A stretch of 32,385 bases of DNA from an uncultured Aureimonas sp. (GTDB lineage: Bacteria; Pseudomonadota; Alphaproteobacteria; Rhizobiales; Rhizobiaceae), in contig NZ_CAJYIU010000075.1 of the NCBI RefSeq assembly GCF_913775355.1, positions 1 through 32,385 of the forward strand. The letters run 5' to 3'. A model generated the notes under the pieces. It saw only the letters and a list, made by a program, of their open reading frames with translations. It ran no database searches and had not been told where the DNA came from. Made by a program: the position numbers and the translations under genes. Positions within the stretch are counted from its first letter, which is position 1, and every line of letters begins with the position of its first letter. This document shows positions 19,293 through 27,135 of this stretch, piece after piece.

Positions 19293-20405
19293 TCAGGCGG
19301 CCTGCGCGTACCGCGCCCGTTCTTCCGGCGACAGCGCGGGATAATCGGTGTAGCCGTGCTCGTCGCCGCCGTAGAACGTGTCGTTGTCCCACTCGTTAAG
19401 CGGCGCGCCGACCTCGATGCGGGTGACGAGATCGGGGTTCGAAATGAAGAGCTTGCCGAAGCAAGCCAGATCGATCTCGCCCTTCTCGATCTGGTCGATC
19501 GCGAACTGCGGCTCGTAGTTGTTGTTGCCCATGTAGACGCCGTCGAAACGCTGGCGGAGCGCCGCGTAGTCGAAGTTGTCCTTGTTCCGGTCACCGCCGG
19601 TCTGACCCTCGATCACGTGGAGATAGAGCGGCTTGCGCTTGTTCAGCTCCTCGACATAGGCGTTGAATAGGCCCTGCTGGTCGCTCTCGCTCGAACCGCC
19701 CATCACCGTCACCGGCGAGATGCGGACGCCGACGTGGTCATGGTCCCAGGCCGCGATCACCGCGTCGAGCACCTCGAGCGGGAAGCGCATGCGGTTCTCG
19801 ATCGAGCCGCCGTAGCGGTCGGTGCGCGTGTTGGTGCCGTCGCGCAGAAACTGGTCGAGGAGATAGCCGTTCGCCGAATGGACCTCGACGCCGTCGAAGC
19901 CGGCCGCGCGCGCGTTGCGCGTCGCCTTCACGTAATCCTCGATCACCCGCGGCAGTTCGCTCTCTTCGAGGGCGCGCGGCGTCTCGTGGTCCTTGAAGCC
20001 CTCCTCGGTGAAGGCCTTGCCGCTCGGCTTGACGGCCGAGGGGGCGACCGGCGGCTGGTGGCCGGGCTGGAGGTCCGGGTGCGAAATGCGGCCGACGTGC
20101 CAGAGCTGCAGTACGATCTTGCCGCCCTCGGCGTGGACGGCGTCCGTCACCTTCTTCCAGGCGGTGACCTGCTGGTCGTTGAAGATGCCGGGCGTCCAGG
20201 CGTAGCCGCGCCCTTCCTCGGAGATGTTGGTCGCTTCCGAGATGATGAGGCCGGCGCCGGCGCGCTGGCGATAGTATTCGACATGCATGTCCTTGGGCAC
20301 GCCGTCGCTCGTCGCCCGGCTGCGGGTCAGCGGCGCCATCACGGCCCGATTCGCAAGATGGAGCGGTCCGAGGTCGAACGGCTGGAAGAACTTCTTGTTG
20401 GCCAT
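19293..20405 (-). CDS. Old Yellow Enzyme family alkene reductase (NemA-like)
   Basis: The 370-aa protein is a class I Old Yellow Enzyme, an FMN-dependent NAD(P)H enoate or nitro-ester reductase folded as a TIM barrel. Visible are MAPLTRSRA with the flavin-contacting Thr27, the substrate-binding H176 and N179 in VEVHSANGYLLDQFL with Y181, the YGGSIENR phosphate-binding loop region, and GVYMGNNNYEP and ACFGKLFISNPDLV near the end. It is cytoplasmic. ATG 20405 follows AGGACA at good distance. It is 108 bases upstream of the molybdoenzyme gene in the same direction, with a hairpin between. Substrate class (N-ethylmaleimide-type, nitrate esters, enones) is typical of the family but unproven. Confidence 0.93.
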   Translation of the reverse strand: MANKKFFQPFDLGPLHLANRAVMAPLTRSRATSDGVPKDMHVEYYRQRAGAGLIISEATNISEEGRGYAWTPGIFNDQQVTAWKKVTDAVHAEGGKIVLQLWHVGRISHPDLQPGHQPPVAPSAVKPSGKAFTEEGFKDHETPRALEESELPRVIEDYVKATRNARAAGFDGVEVHSANGYLLDQFLRDGTNTRTDRYGGSIENRMRFPLEVLDAVIAAWDHDHVGVRISPVTVMGGSSESDQQGLFNAYVEELNKRKPLYLHVIEGQTGGDRNKDNFDYAALRQRFDGVYMGNNNYEPQFAIDQIEKGEIDLACFGKLFISNPDLVTRIEVGAPLNEWDNDTFYGGDEHGYTDYPALSPEERARYAQAA

Positions 20406-20483
20406 GGGTCTGTCCTGATTCTGGGTTCGCGGCGCGCCGCGTTTCGCGCTACCAACGCCTCATATGGGGCGCGGGTTCGCGTT

Positions 20484-20511
20484 GCAGCATCCCCCTTTTC
20501 GCGAATGCTGC
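20484..20511 (+). repeat. Inverted repeat in the rlmJ leader
   Basis: GCAGCAT (20484-20490) and ATGCTGC (20505-20511) are a perfect 7-base inverted repeat with a 14-base spacer, just upstream of the rlmJ ribosome site. It could be an operator or an mRNA hairpin. It also lies in the divergent region shared with the OYE gene. Confidence 0.4.
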
Positions 20512-20530
20512 GTTCACGGAGCGTCGGACA

Positions 20531-21373
20531 TTGAATTATCGGCATGCCTTTCACGCCGGAAACTTCGCCGATGTGGTGAAGCACGCCCTCCTCTGCCGGC
20601 TGATCGAGTACCTGAAGCGCAAGGACAAGCCGTTCCGCGTGATGGACACCCATGCCGGGCGGGGCCGATACGATCTCGACGCCGACGAGGCGCAAAGAAC
20701 CGGCGAGGCCGAGGCCGGTATCGAGGCCGTTAGGCGGTCGGAAGCGTGGAACGACGCTCTGCTCGCCCCGTACCGCGAGGCCGTCGAGGCGGCGGGCGCG
20801 GAACTCGGACCGCAGAGCTATCCCGGCAGCCCGTGGATCGCCCGGCACCTTCTGCGCCGTCAGGACCGCCTTTCGGCCTACGAACTCCATCCGGTCGATG
20901 CGAAGGCCCTCGCGGAGACCTTCGCCGGCGACGTTCAGGTGAAGACGATCGAGCTCGACGGCTGGCTGGCGCTCGGCGCGCACCTCCCGCCGAAGGAGAA
21001 GCGCGGGCTTGTGCTGATCGACCCCCCGTTCGAGGAGGTCGGCGAATTCGAGCGGATCGTCGCTCGCGTCGGCGACGCGTGGCGGCGGTGGCCCGGCGGG
21101 ACCTATGCGATCTGGTATCCGATCAAGCGACGGGCACAGTACGAGGCCTTCCACGCGGCGCTGCACGAGAGCGGAATGCGCAACATCGTGGTCGCCGACT
21201 TCTTCCGCGAGCCTTTCAGCGCGGACGAACGGCTTGTCGGCACGGGATTTGCCGTCGTCAATCCGCCCTTCACCTTCGCGGCGGAGGCCTGCGACATCCT
21301 CGAAGCCCTCGTCCCCGTCCTCGGCGTCGCGGATCGCGGCAATTGTGGCATCATTGCGCTGGTCGCCGAATGA
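20531..21373 (+). CDS. rlmJ: 23S rRNA (adenine2030-N6)-methyltransferase RlmJ
   Basis: RlmJ uses S-adenosylmethionine to methylate A2030 of 23S rRNA. The 280-aa protein begins MNYRHAFHAGNFADVVKHALL, the diagnostic family N-terminus. Motif I is MDTHAGRGRYDL (about residues 38-49), the catalytic motif IV is LIDPPFE (about 164-170), and YAIWYPIK, GTGFAVVNPPF follow. The start is TTG 20531: GGAG lies about nine bases upstream, it gives the family N-terminus exactly, and no ATG is available nearby. It is followed by a hairpin that may end the transcript. A TTG start suggests modest expression. Confidence 0.95.
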   Translation: MNYRHAFHAGNFADVVKHALLCRLIEYLKRKDKPFRVMDTHAGRGRYDLDADEAQRTGEAEAGIEAVRRSEAWNDALLAPYREAVEAAGAELGPQSYPGSPWIARHLLRRQDRLSAYELHPVDAKALAETFAGDVQVKTIELDGWLALGAHLPPKEKRGLVLIDPPFEEVGEFERIVARVGDAWRRWPGGTYAIWYPIKRRAQYEAFHAALHESGMRNIVVADFFREPFSADERLVGTGFAVVNPPFTFAAEACDILEALVPVLGVADRGNCGIIALVAE

Positions 21374-21401
21374 TCCGGGTGCAATATAACCGCATCTGAC
21401 G

Positions 21402-21426
21402 ATGCTTCGTCTGCCGAAGCATTTCT
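21402..21426 (+). terminator. Probable rlmJ terminator
   Basis: ATGCTTCG and CGAAGCAT make a perfect 8-bp stem with loop TCTGC, followed by TTCT. It is 28 bases after the rlmJ stop. The short U-run makes it a moderate call; it could also be a leader hairpin of the next gene, since TATAAC lies just upstream. Confidence 0.5.
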
Positions 21427-21448
21427 AGCCATCGCAAGGATCCGACGC

Positions 21449-21895
21449 ATGCGCTCCTGCCTCGCCGCCGTCTCCGCCCTGGTCGCGGCCTCCATCGCCG
21501 GCCCGGCCGCCGCCGCGGACTATGTCGAGACCGCCCCGGCCGTGATCGTCACCACCGCCAAGGTGCCGGCCTGCGACGACGCCCGCGTCATGGCGCAGGT
21601 GGAGGACCAGTTCGAGTACGGCGCGCCCAACACGATCCCGGCCTCGCTTGCGGTGGTCGAGTTCAGCGGCCTCTTAGAGAAGGCCTATCAGCCGATGGGC
21701 GGCCACAAGGAAATCGAGCGCCGCTACTGCCAGGGCACCGCGCTGATCTCCAGCGGCGAACACCGCACCGTCTACTACGTCATCGAATATCCGATGGGCT
21801 ACGCGGGCCTCAGCTGGCGGGCCGAAGGCTGTGTGCTCGGGCTCGACCCCTGGAAGATCTACGGCGCCAACTGCGAATCGCTGCGCCGTTTCTAA
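21449..21895 (+). CDS. Small exported protein of unknown function, 148 aa
   Basis: A Sec signal peptide is clear: MRS, a hydrophobic core of Leu/Ala/Val, and a cleavage region GPAAAADY near residue 23. The mature part of about 125 residues has four cysteines (in VPACDD, RRYCQG, EGCVLG and GANCES), enough for two disulfide bonds in the periplasm. It has conserved-looking aromatic stretches (TVYYVIEYPMGYAGLSWR, LDPWKIYGANC). I recognise no named family, though the sequence looks like a well-formed, selected protein. An AAGGA lies upstream of ATG 21449. A GST gene starts 18 bases after the stop and may share the transcript. Confidence 0.85.
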   Translation: MRSCLAAVSALVAASIAGPAAAADYVETAPAVIVTTAKVPACDDARVMAQVEDQFEYGAPNTIPASLAVVEFSGLLEKAYQPMGGHKEIERRYCQGTALISSGEHRTVYYVIEYPMGYAGLSWRAEGCVLGLDPWKIYGANCESLRRF

Positions 21896-21912
21896 AAGGG
21901 CCGAGCCTCGCC

Positions 21913-22509
21913 ATGCGCCTCCTCTACTCGAAGCCTTCGCCCTATTCCTCCAAGGTGCGCATGGCCGCGCATCTCTGCGACCTCGACATCGAGCTCGTTC
22001 CGACGAACACCGCCGACGAGGGCGCCGAACTCATCCGGTCCAACCCGATCGGCAAGATTCCGGCGCTGATCCTCGACGACGGATCGACGCTCTACGACAG
22101 CCGGGTGATCTGCGAGTATCTTGACCGCCTCGGCGGCAACCCGATCATTCCGCAGGCGCCCGACGCCTGGGCCGCGACGAAGCGGGTCGAGGCTCTGGCC
22201 GACGGCATGACCGAGGCGGCCATGGCCGCGCTCTACGAAAAGCGCTACCGGCCCAAGCCCATGTGGTACGAGCCCTGGATGGAAAAGCAGTGGCGCCGGG
22301 CCCATCGCGCGCTGGATGCGCTCGAGCACGAGGTCGAGGCACTGCCTGAGACGCCGACGCTGGCGCACCTTGCGGTCGCATCGGATCTCGCCTGGGTCCA
22401 GCTGCGCTTTCCCGAAGAGCTGAACGGGCGCCACCCTGCCCTCGCCGCATGGCTCGACCGCTTCTTCGAAAGCCATCCGGATCTCGCGGCGCTCAAGCCC
22501 GTCGCCTGA
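21913..22509 (+). CDS. Glutathione S-transferase family protein
   Basis: The 198-aa protein has a thioredoxin-like N-terminal domain (residues 1-78) with YSKPSPYSSKVRMAAHL, where the serines at 9, 12 and 13 are candidates for the glutathione-activating residue, NPIGKIPALILDDGSTLYDSRVICEYL with the cis-Pro and the Ser binding the glutamyl group, and an all-helical C-terminal domain containing the ATPTLAHL-like N-capping region and AASDLAWVQLRF. It is a soluble cytoplasmic enzyme or binding protein; substrate is unknown. It ends before a strong bidirectional terminator. Confidence 0.92.
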   Translation: MRLLYSKPSPYSSKVRMAAHLCDLDIELVPTNTADEGAELIRSNPIGKIPALILDDGSTLYDSRVICEYLDRLGGNPIIPQAPDAWAATKRVEALADGMTEAAMAALYEKRYRPKPMWYEPWMEKQWRRAHRALDALEHEVEALPETPTLAHLAVASDLAWVQLRFPEELNGRHPALAAWLDRFFESHPDLAALKPVA

Positions 22510-22527
22510 ACCGTCACAACAACGCAA

Positions 22528-22561
22528 AAAAGGGCGGCGTGCTTGGCACGACCGCCCTTTT
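22528..22561. terminator. Bidirectional intrinsic terminator
   Basis: AAAAGGGCGG pairs with CCGCCCTTTT; an inner CGTGC/GCACG stem with loop TTG extends it, with one bulged A at 22551. A and T runs at both ends let it serve both the GST gene and the convergent outer-membrane gene. Confidence 0.85.
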
Positions 22562-22581
22562 GATTGCCGCGACTTGCGAAG

Positions 22582-23235
22582 TCAGAACTTGAGGGCGAGG
22601 CCGGCGCGGATCGAGTGCTCGTCGAAACCGGACGAGACGGTGACGTTGCCGAGATCGTAGTCCTTCGCCTCGAAGTCGGAATACCGGTACTCGACGCGGG
22701 AGGTGACGTTGTCCGTCACCTTCGCCTGAACGCCGGCACCCACCGTGTAGCCGACATGGGTCTGGTCGTCGGACACGTTGCCGAGCGACAATTCCTTGTT
22801 GGCGACGGCGACACCGCCGGTCGCAAACAGCATGATCGGGTCATAGGCGACGCCGATGGTGGCGCGCAGCGAGCCGAAGGCGGTCGAGTCGGCGGAGATC
22901 GGGACGCCCGTCGCGACGTTGAAGCCGCCGGCCGACAAGTCCGACGCGCCGACATCGGCTTCCGCGCCGTAGACGAGGCTGCCGGTCTGCAGCGAGTAGC
23001 CCGCATAGACGCCGCCGACCACGCCCTCGCCGTCGAATTTGGCGCCGCCCGTCTGGTCCATGTTGGCGAAGTTGTAGCCGACGAAGCCGCCGGCATAAGG
23101 ACCGGACCACGTGTAGACCGATGCCTCCGGCGCGAGCAGCGGTGCTGGCTCGGCCACGACCGCATCGGCCGCGATGGCGTTCGCCATCGGCGTCAACATC
23201 AATCCACTCAAGGCCAAGGTGCGAAACACCTTCAT
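22582..23235 (-). CDS. Omp25/Omp31-like outer membrane beta-barrel protein
   Basis: The 217-aa product starts at ATG 23235 after GGAG; the longer open frame to 23343 has no homology. A signal peptide with cleavage near ANAIAA is followed by the family opening [18 protein letters not shown]. Alternating strands with aromatic girdles follow ([61 protein letters not shown]), and the chain ends in Phe (ALKF), the outer-membrane assembly signal. These features match the eight-stranded Omp25/Omp31 (OmpA-like transmembrane) barrels abundant in rhizobia and Brucella. The role is structural or surface-related; there is no peptidoglycan-binding domain. Confidence 0.92.
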   Translation of the reverse strand: MKVFRTLALSGLMLTPMANAIAADAVVAEPAPLLAPEASVYTWSGPYAGGFVGYNFANMDQTGGAKFDGEGVVGGVYAGYSLQTGSLVYGAEADVGASDLSAGGFNVATGVPISADSTAFGSLRATIGVAYDPIMLFATGGVAVANKELSLGNVSDDQTHVGYTVGAGVQAKVTDNVTSRVEYRYSDFEAKDYDLGNVTVSSGFDEHSIRAGLALKF

Positions 23236-23611
23236 GGTCCAACTCCGCGAAAGGCGCTGCTGCCCTTCAGAAAACTCTTGCGACCCCAACGCCTTCGATG
23301 GTCCGGCGTTCCGACGCCAGCCGACCGTTGCTTCGAGAGGCACGCCAGCTTTCGTTGCTCCTCATGTAATCGTCATCGGAGCCGCTCGCCAATTGCACGG
23401 CGGTGACACTCGCCTTTTTCTAGAGGCGCTCTATCGGGGATTCCGCCTTTCTCGTGCCGGATTACCCCTGCAAAGCGCGGACATGGTGAATCATATAAGG
23501 GGAAGCAAAGCGCAGGACGCGGCCCGCCGGGCAGCTCCGTTCCGGCGCAGGCGCCGCCGGTCCGTCCGGCAGGGCCGAGGCATCCAACCCCGCTTTCCCG
23601 GCGAAGACGAC
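23236..23611. promoter_or_regulatory. 376-base divergent intergenic region between the omp gene and uvrC
   Basis: No gene is supported here. A candidate minus-strand promoter for the omp gene is TTGGCG (23392-23387), 17 bases, TTACAT (23369-23364), giving a leader of about 120 bases. For uvrC there is a TATAAG at about 23494, without a good -35. A CTAGAG-containing pyrimidine-rich stretch lies near 23415-23430. The open frame of uvrC continues back through this region but without homology. Confidence 0.35.
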
Positions 23612-25669
23612 ATGGCTGACGAACTGACACCCGAGATCGACGACGACTTCGACACCGACGAGGATTTCGCGAACGAGACGATCGAGGCGGAGGCTGACGT
23701 CGATACGAGCGCTGTCGCCTCGCTGGTCGCGTCGATCGAATGGGCGGACGGCGGTCGCGACGTCGACCAGACGCTGACCGGCGCCGAGCTGATTTCTGAG
23801 TTCCAGAAACGGCTGCCGAACAGTCCGGGTGTCTACCGGATGTTCGACGAGGCGAACGAAGTTCTCTACGTCGGCAAGGCGAAATCGCTGAAGAAGCGGG
23901 TCGCGAGCTACACGCGCCTCGCCGGCCACAACAACCGCATCATGCGCATGATTCGCGCGACGCGGCACATGGAGTTCGTCACGACGCGGACGGAGACGGA
24001 AGCGCTCCTTCTTGAAGCCAACCTCATCAAGCGGCTGCGGCCCCGCTTCAACGTCCTGATGCGGGACGACAAGTCGTTTCCCTACATTCTCGTCACCGAC
24101 GATCACAAGGCGCCGGCCATTTTCAAGCATCGCGGGGCGCGCTCGCGGAAAGGCAGCTTCTTCGGGCCTTTCGCGTCCGGCGGCGCCGTCGGCCGCACGG
24201 TCGCTTCGCTGCAGCGCGCCTTTTTGCTGCGAACCTGTACCGACAGCGTCTTCGAGACGCGCACCCGCCCGTGCCTTCTCTACCAGATCAAGCGGTGCTC
24301 CGGGCCCTGCACCGGCGAGATCTCGGTGGAGGGCTATCGCGAGCTCGTCGACGAAGCGAAGGGCTTCCTGTCCGGTCGCTCGGGTCAAGTGAAGCAGTCG
24401 ATCGCCAAGGCGATGCAGGAGGCGTCGAACGACCTCGATTTCGAGCGCGCGGCGGTCTATCGCGATCGCCTGTCGGCGCTGTCGCACATCCAGTCGCATC
24501 AGGGGATCAACCCTCATGGCGTCGAGGAAGCGGATGTCTTCGCCATCCATCAGGAAGGCGGGCTGACCTGCATTCAGGTCTTCTTCTTCCGCACCGGCCA
24601 GAACTGGGGCAACCGCGCCTATTTCCCGAAGGCCGATCCGTCGCTCGAACCCGGCGAGGTGCTCGGCGCTTTCCTCGCACAATTCTATGACGACAAGCCG
24701 CCCGCTTCGTTGATCCTCCTGCCCGTCGACGTGGAGGATCGTGAACTTCTGTCTGGCGCCCTCGGTGCCAAGGCGGAGCGGCGCGTCGAGATCGCGGTGC
24801 CGAAGCGCGGCGAGAAGAAGGACCTCGTCGATCACGCGACCAGCAACGCGCGCGAAGCCCTCGGGCGGCGGCTGGCCGAAACCTCGTCGCAGGCGCGCCT
24901 TCTGGCGGGGTTGAAGGAAACCTTCGGACTCGCCGAGGTCCCGCGCCGGATCGAGGTCTTCGACAACTCCCACATCATGGGCACCAATGCCGTCGGCGCG
25001 ATGATCGTGGCCGGGCCGCAGGGGTTCGCGAAGAACCAGTATCGCAAATTCAACATTCGCGGCGCCGACATCACGCCGGGCGACGACTTCGGCATGATGC
25101 GCGAGGTGATGACGCGCCGCTTCTCGCGCCTCCTGAAGGAGCACGGGGATGCCGGGCCGCAGCCCACCCCAGTCGCGGAGCCCGACGAGCCGGTCGATAC
25201 GGCGGACATGCCGGCCTGGCCGGACCTCGTGCTGATCGACGGCGGCAAGGGCCAAATCTCGGCCGTGCGGACTATCCTGTCGGACCTCGGCATCGCCGAC
25301 AAGGTGACGACGATCGGCGTCGCCAAGGGCGTCGACCGCGACGCCGGCCGCGAGCGGTTCATCGTTCAGGGCCGCGAGCCCTTCTCGCTGCCCCCGCGCG
25401 ATCCGGTCCTCTACTTCCTGCAAAGACTGCGCGACGAGGCGCACCGGTTCGCCATCGGCACCCATCGCGCCAAGCGGAAGAAGGAACTGACCAAGAACCC
25501 GCTGGACGAGATCGGCGGCATCGGGCCCTCGCGCAAGCGGGCGCTTCTCCACCATTTCGGAACGGCGAAGGCAGTGTCGCGCGCCGCCTTCGACGACCTC
25601 CTGAAGGTCGAGGGCATTTCGGCGGCGATGGCGCGGACGATCTACGACCATTTCCACGAGCGTCAGTAA
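23612..25669 (+). CDS. uvrC: Excinuclease ABC subunit C
   Basis: UvrC cuts damaged DNA on both sides of a lesion with UvrB. The 685-aa product, from ATG 23612, has an acidic N-terminal extension of about 60 residues, then the GIY-YIG nuclease (GVY 73-75, YVG 86-88, [13 protein letters not shown] near 127-139) that makes the 3' incision. Four cysteines C209-x11-C221-x7-C229-x3-C233 match the iron-sulfur cysteines of E. coli UvrC in spacing. A UVR domain (residues about 255-290), the RNase H-like 5'-incision domain with [18 protein letters not shown], and a C-terminal tandem helix-hairpin-helix ([22 protein letters not shown]) follow. It heads a run with pgsA, moaD and moaE. Confidence 0.97.
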   Translation: MADELTPEIDDDFDTDEDFANETIEAEADVDTSAVASLVASIEWADGGRDVDQTLTGAELISEFQKRLPNSPGVYRMFDEANEVLYVGKAKSLKKRVASYTRLAGHNNRIMRMIRATRHMEFVTTRTETEALLLEANLIKRLRPRFNVLMRDDKSFPYILVTDDHKAPAIFKHRGARSRKGSFFGPFASGGAVGRTVASLQRAFLLRTCTDSVFETRTRPCLLYQIKRCSGPCTGEISVEGYRELVDEAKGFLSGRSGQVKQSIAKAMQEASNDLDFERAAVYRDRLSALSHIQSHQGINPHGVEEADVFAIHQEGGLTCIQVFFFRTGQNWGNRAYFPKADPSLEPGEVLGAFLAQFYDDKPPASLILLPVDVEDRELLSGALGAKAERRVEIAVPKRGEKKDLVDHATSNAREALGRRLAETSSQARLLAGLKETFGLAEVPRRIEVFDNSHIMGTNAVGAMIVAGPQGFAKNQYRKFNIRGADITPGDDFGMMREVMTRRFSRLLKEHGDAGPQPTPVAEPDEPVDTADMPAWPDLVLIDGGKGQISAVRTILSDLGIADKVTTIGVAKGVDRDAGRERFIVQGREPFSLPPRDPVLYFLQRLRDEAHRFAIGTHRAKRKKELTKNPLDEIGGIGPSRKRALLHHFGTAKAVSRAAFDDLLKVEGISAAMARTIYDHFHERQ

Positions 25670-25676
25670 CGCCCTC

Positions 25677-25697
25677 GGGCCCTCACCGGTCCTTTTT
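25677..25697 (+). terminator. Short terminator after uvrC
   Basis: GGGCC and GGTCC form a 5-bp stem (one G-U pair) with a six-base loop, followed directly by five T. The stem is short, so partial readthrough into pgsA is likely. Confidence 0.45.
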
Positions 25698-25797
25698 CCC
25701 CTTACGATGTTGACGGGGGCGTCATGCCGCGTTTGAACAGCCTTCATCGAACGCGCGTAACCCTCGGCCGACTCGTCCCTCCAAACGGACCGAACTC

Positions 25798-26379
25798 ATG
25801 GCATCCCAGGCGTACAGTCTTCCCAATATCCTGACCTACGCCCGGATCGCCGCCGTTCCACTCGTGGTGCTGTGCTTTTTCGTGGAAGGCCGCCTGCATG
25901 GTTCGGACGCCGCGCGCTGGTCGGCGCTCGGTCTCTTCGTCGCCGCCAGCGTGACGGACTGGCTCGACGGCTATCTCGCGCGCGCCTGGCAGCAGACGTC
26001 CACGATCGGGCGGATGCTCGATCCGATCGCCGACAAGCTGCTCGTGGCAGCTGCCCTCCTCCTCCTGGCCGCCGACGGCACGATCGCGGGCTGGACCATC
26101 TGGGCGGCGATCGTGATCCTCTGCCGCGAGATCCTGGTCTCGGGCCTTCGCGAGTATCTTGCCGAACTCAAGGTCTCGGTTCCCGTCACGCGCCTCGCCA
26201 AGTGGAAGACGGCGACGCAGATGGTGGCGATCTCGTTCCTCCTCGCCGGCCCGGCCGGCGACCAAATCGTCGCCCACGTGACCCAGGCCGGCATCGTGCT
26301 ACTGTGGATCGCGGCGATCATCACGCTTTATACGGGCTACGATTACTTCCGGGCCGGTCTGCGCCATATCGACGTGTAA
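25798..26379 (+). CDS. pgsA: CDP-diacylglycerol-glycerol-3-phosphate 3-phosphatidyltransferase
   Basis: PgsA makes phosphatidylglycerol phosphate, the first committed step toward phosphatidylglycerol and cardiolipin, in the inner membrane. The 193-aa protein has the CDP-alcohol phosphotransferase signature D-G-x2-A-R-x8-G-x3-D-x3-D, seen in DWLDGYLARAWQQTSTIGRMLDP with IADK (about residues 58-86). SLPNILTYARIAAVP at the N-terminus and CREILVSGLREYLAEL later are typical. About five to six hydrophobic segments cover the chain. It is 128 bases after uvrC and 38 bases before moaD. The uvrC-pgsA-moaD-moaE order is a familiar rhizobial arrangement. Confidence 0.96.
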   Translation: MASQAYSLPNILTYARIAAVPLVVLCFFVEGRLHGSDAARWSALGLFVAASVTDWLDGYLARAWQQTSTIGRMLDPIADKLLVAAALLLLAADGTIAGWTIWAAIVILCREILVSGLREYLAELKVSVPVTRLAKWKTATQMVAISFLLAGPAGDQIVAHVTQAGIVLLWIAAIITLYTGYDYFRAGLRHIDV

Positions 26380-26417
26380 CGGCGGCGAAAAGCCGCCGGC
26401 AGATCGGGAGGCATGGC

Positions 26418-26669
26418 ATGAAGCTCGTTTATTTCGCCTGGGTTCGCGAGCGCATCGGTGTGGACGAGGAAGAGGTCGTCCTGCCCGCCGGCGTGGTCAC
26501 CGTGCAGGATCTCCTGCACTGGCTGAAGGGGCGCGGCGACAACTACGATGCTGCTCTGCAGGCACCCCAGATGGTGCGCGTGGCGATCGATCAGGAGCAC
26601 GTGCCCCACTCCCAACCGATCGGCAATTGCACGGAGATCGCGATCTTCCCGCCGATGACGGGCGGCTGA
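26418..26669 (+). CDS. moaD: Molybdopterin synthase sulfur carrier subunit
   Basis: MoaD carries sulfur as a C-terminal thiocarboxylate to MoaE, which builds molybdopterin. The 83-aa ubiquitin-like protein opens MKLVYFAWVRERIG and ends in FPPMTGG, the required Gly-Gly. The start is ATG 26418 with GGAGG seven bases upstream; an out-of-frame ATG at 26413 overlaps it. The stop is one base before the moaE GTG, so the two subunits are probably translated in a fixed ratio. Confidence 0.95.
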   Translation: MKLVYFAWVRERIGVDEEEVVLPAGVVTVQDLLHWLKGRGDNYDAALQAPQMVRVAIDQEHVPHSQPIGNCTEIAIFPPMTGG

Positions 26670-26670
26670 C

Positions 26671-27132
26671 GTGAGCGACGTCAGCATCGCCGTCACGCCC
26701 GACAGGATCGACCTCGGCGACGAGGTGCGCCGCGCAGCGCCGGGCGGCCGCGCCGGAGCGGTCGTGACCTTCGCAGGCTACTGCCGCGACGAGGGCGGAC
26801 GACTGTCGGCGCTCGAGATCGAACACTATCCCGGCATGGCGGAACGGGCGATCCGCGAGATCGCCGACGAGGCGGCCCGGCGCTGGTCGCTGCTCGGCGT
26901 CCGCTGCGTACATCGTTACGGGATGATTGCGCCCGGCGAGGAGATCGTCTTCGTCGCCTGCGCATCGGAGCACCGGCACGCCGCCTTCGAGGCGGCCTCC
27001 TTCCTCATGGACTACATGAAGTCGAAGGCTCCGTTCTGGAAGCGCGAGCATCTCGTCGACGGCACGGCCGGAGGCTGGGTCGAGGCGAAGGACACCGACG
27101 ACGCCGCTGCGGATCGTTGGCACCGCCTGTAG
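26671..27132 (+). CDS. moaE: Molybdopterin synthase catalytic subunit
   Basis: MoaE converts precursor Z (cPMP) to molybdopterin using sulfur from MoaD. The 153-aa protein begins at GTG 26671, one base after moaD. Conserved parts are VTFAGYCRDEGG, EHYPGMAERAI, HRYGMIAPGEEIVFVACASEHR and DYMKSKAPFWKRE, where K117 and K124 match the catalytic Lys119 and Lys126 of E. coli MoaE in spacing. It would supply cofactor for the molybdoenzyme encoded at 17.1-19.2 kb, among others. It converges on the ParA-like gene with only three bases between stops and no room for a terminator. Confidence 0.96.
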   Translation: MSDVSIAVTPDRIDLGDEVRRAAPGGRAGAVVTFAGYCRDEGGRLSALEIEHYPGMAERAIREIADEAARRWSLLGVRCVHRYGMIAPGEEIVFVACASEHRHAAFEAASFLMDYMKSKAPFWKREHLVDGTAGGWVEAKDTDDAAADRWHRL

Positions 27133-27135
27133 CGG

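Noticed and set aside
23174-23611. Longer uvrC N-terminus in the open frame upstream
   Set aside because: It crosses the divergent regulatory region and the start of the omp gene, with no family similarity.
23462-25747. Minus-strand open frame of 761 codons opposite uvrC
   Set aside because: Antisense of a fully supported uvrC; a GC-rich codon bias artefact without motifs.
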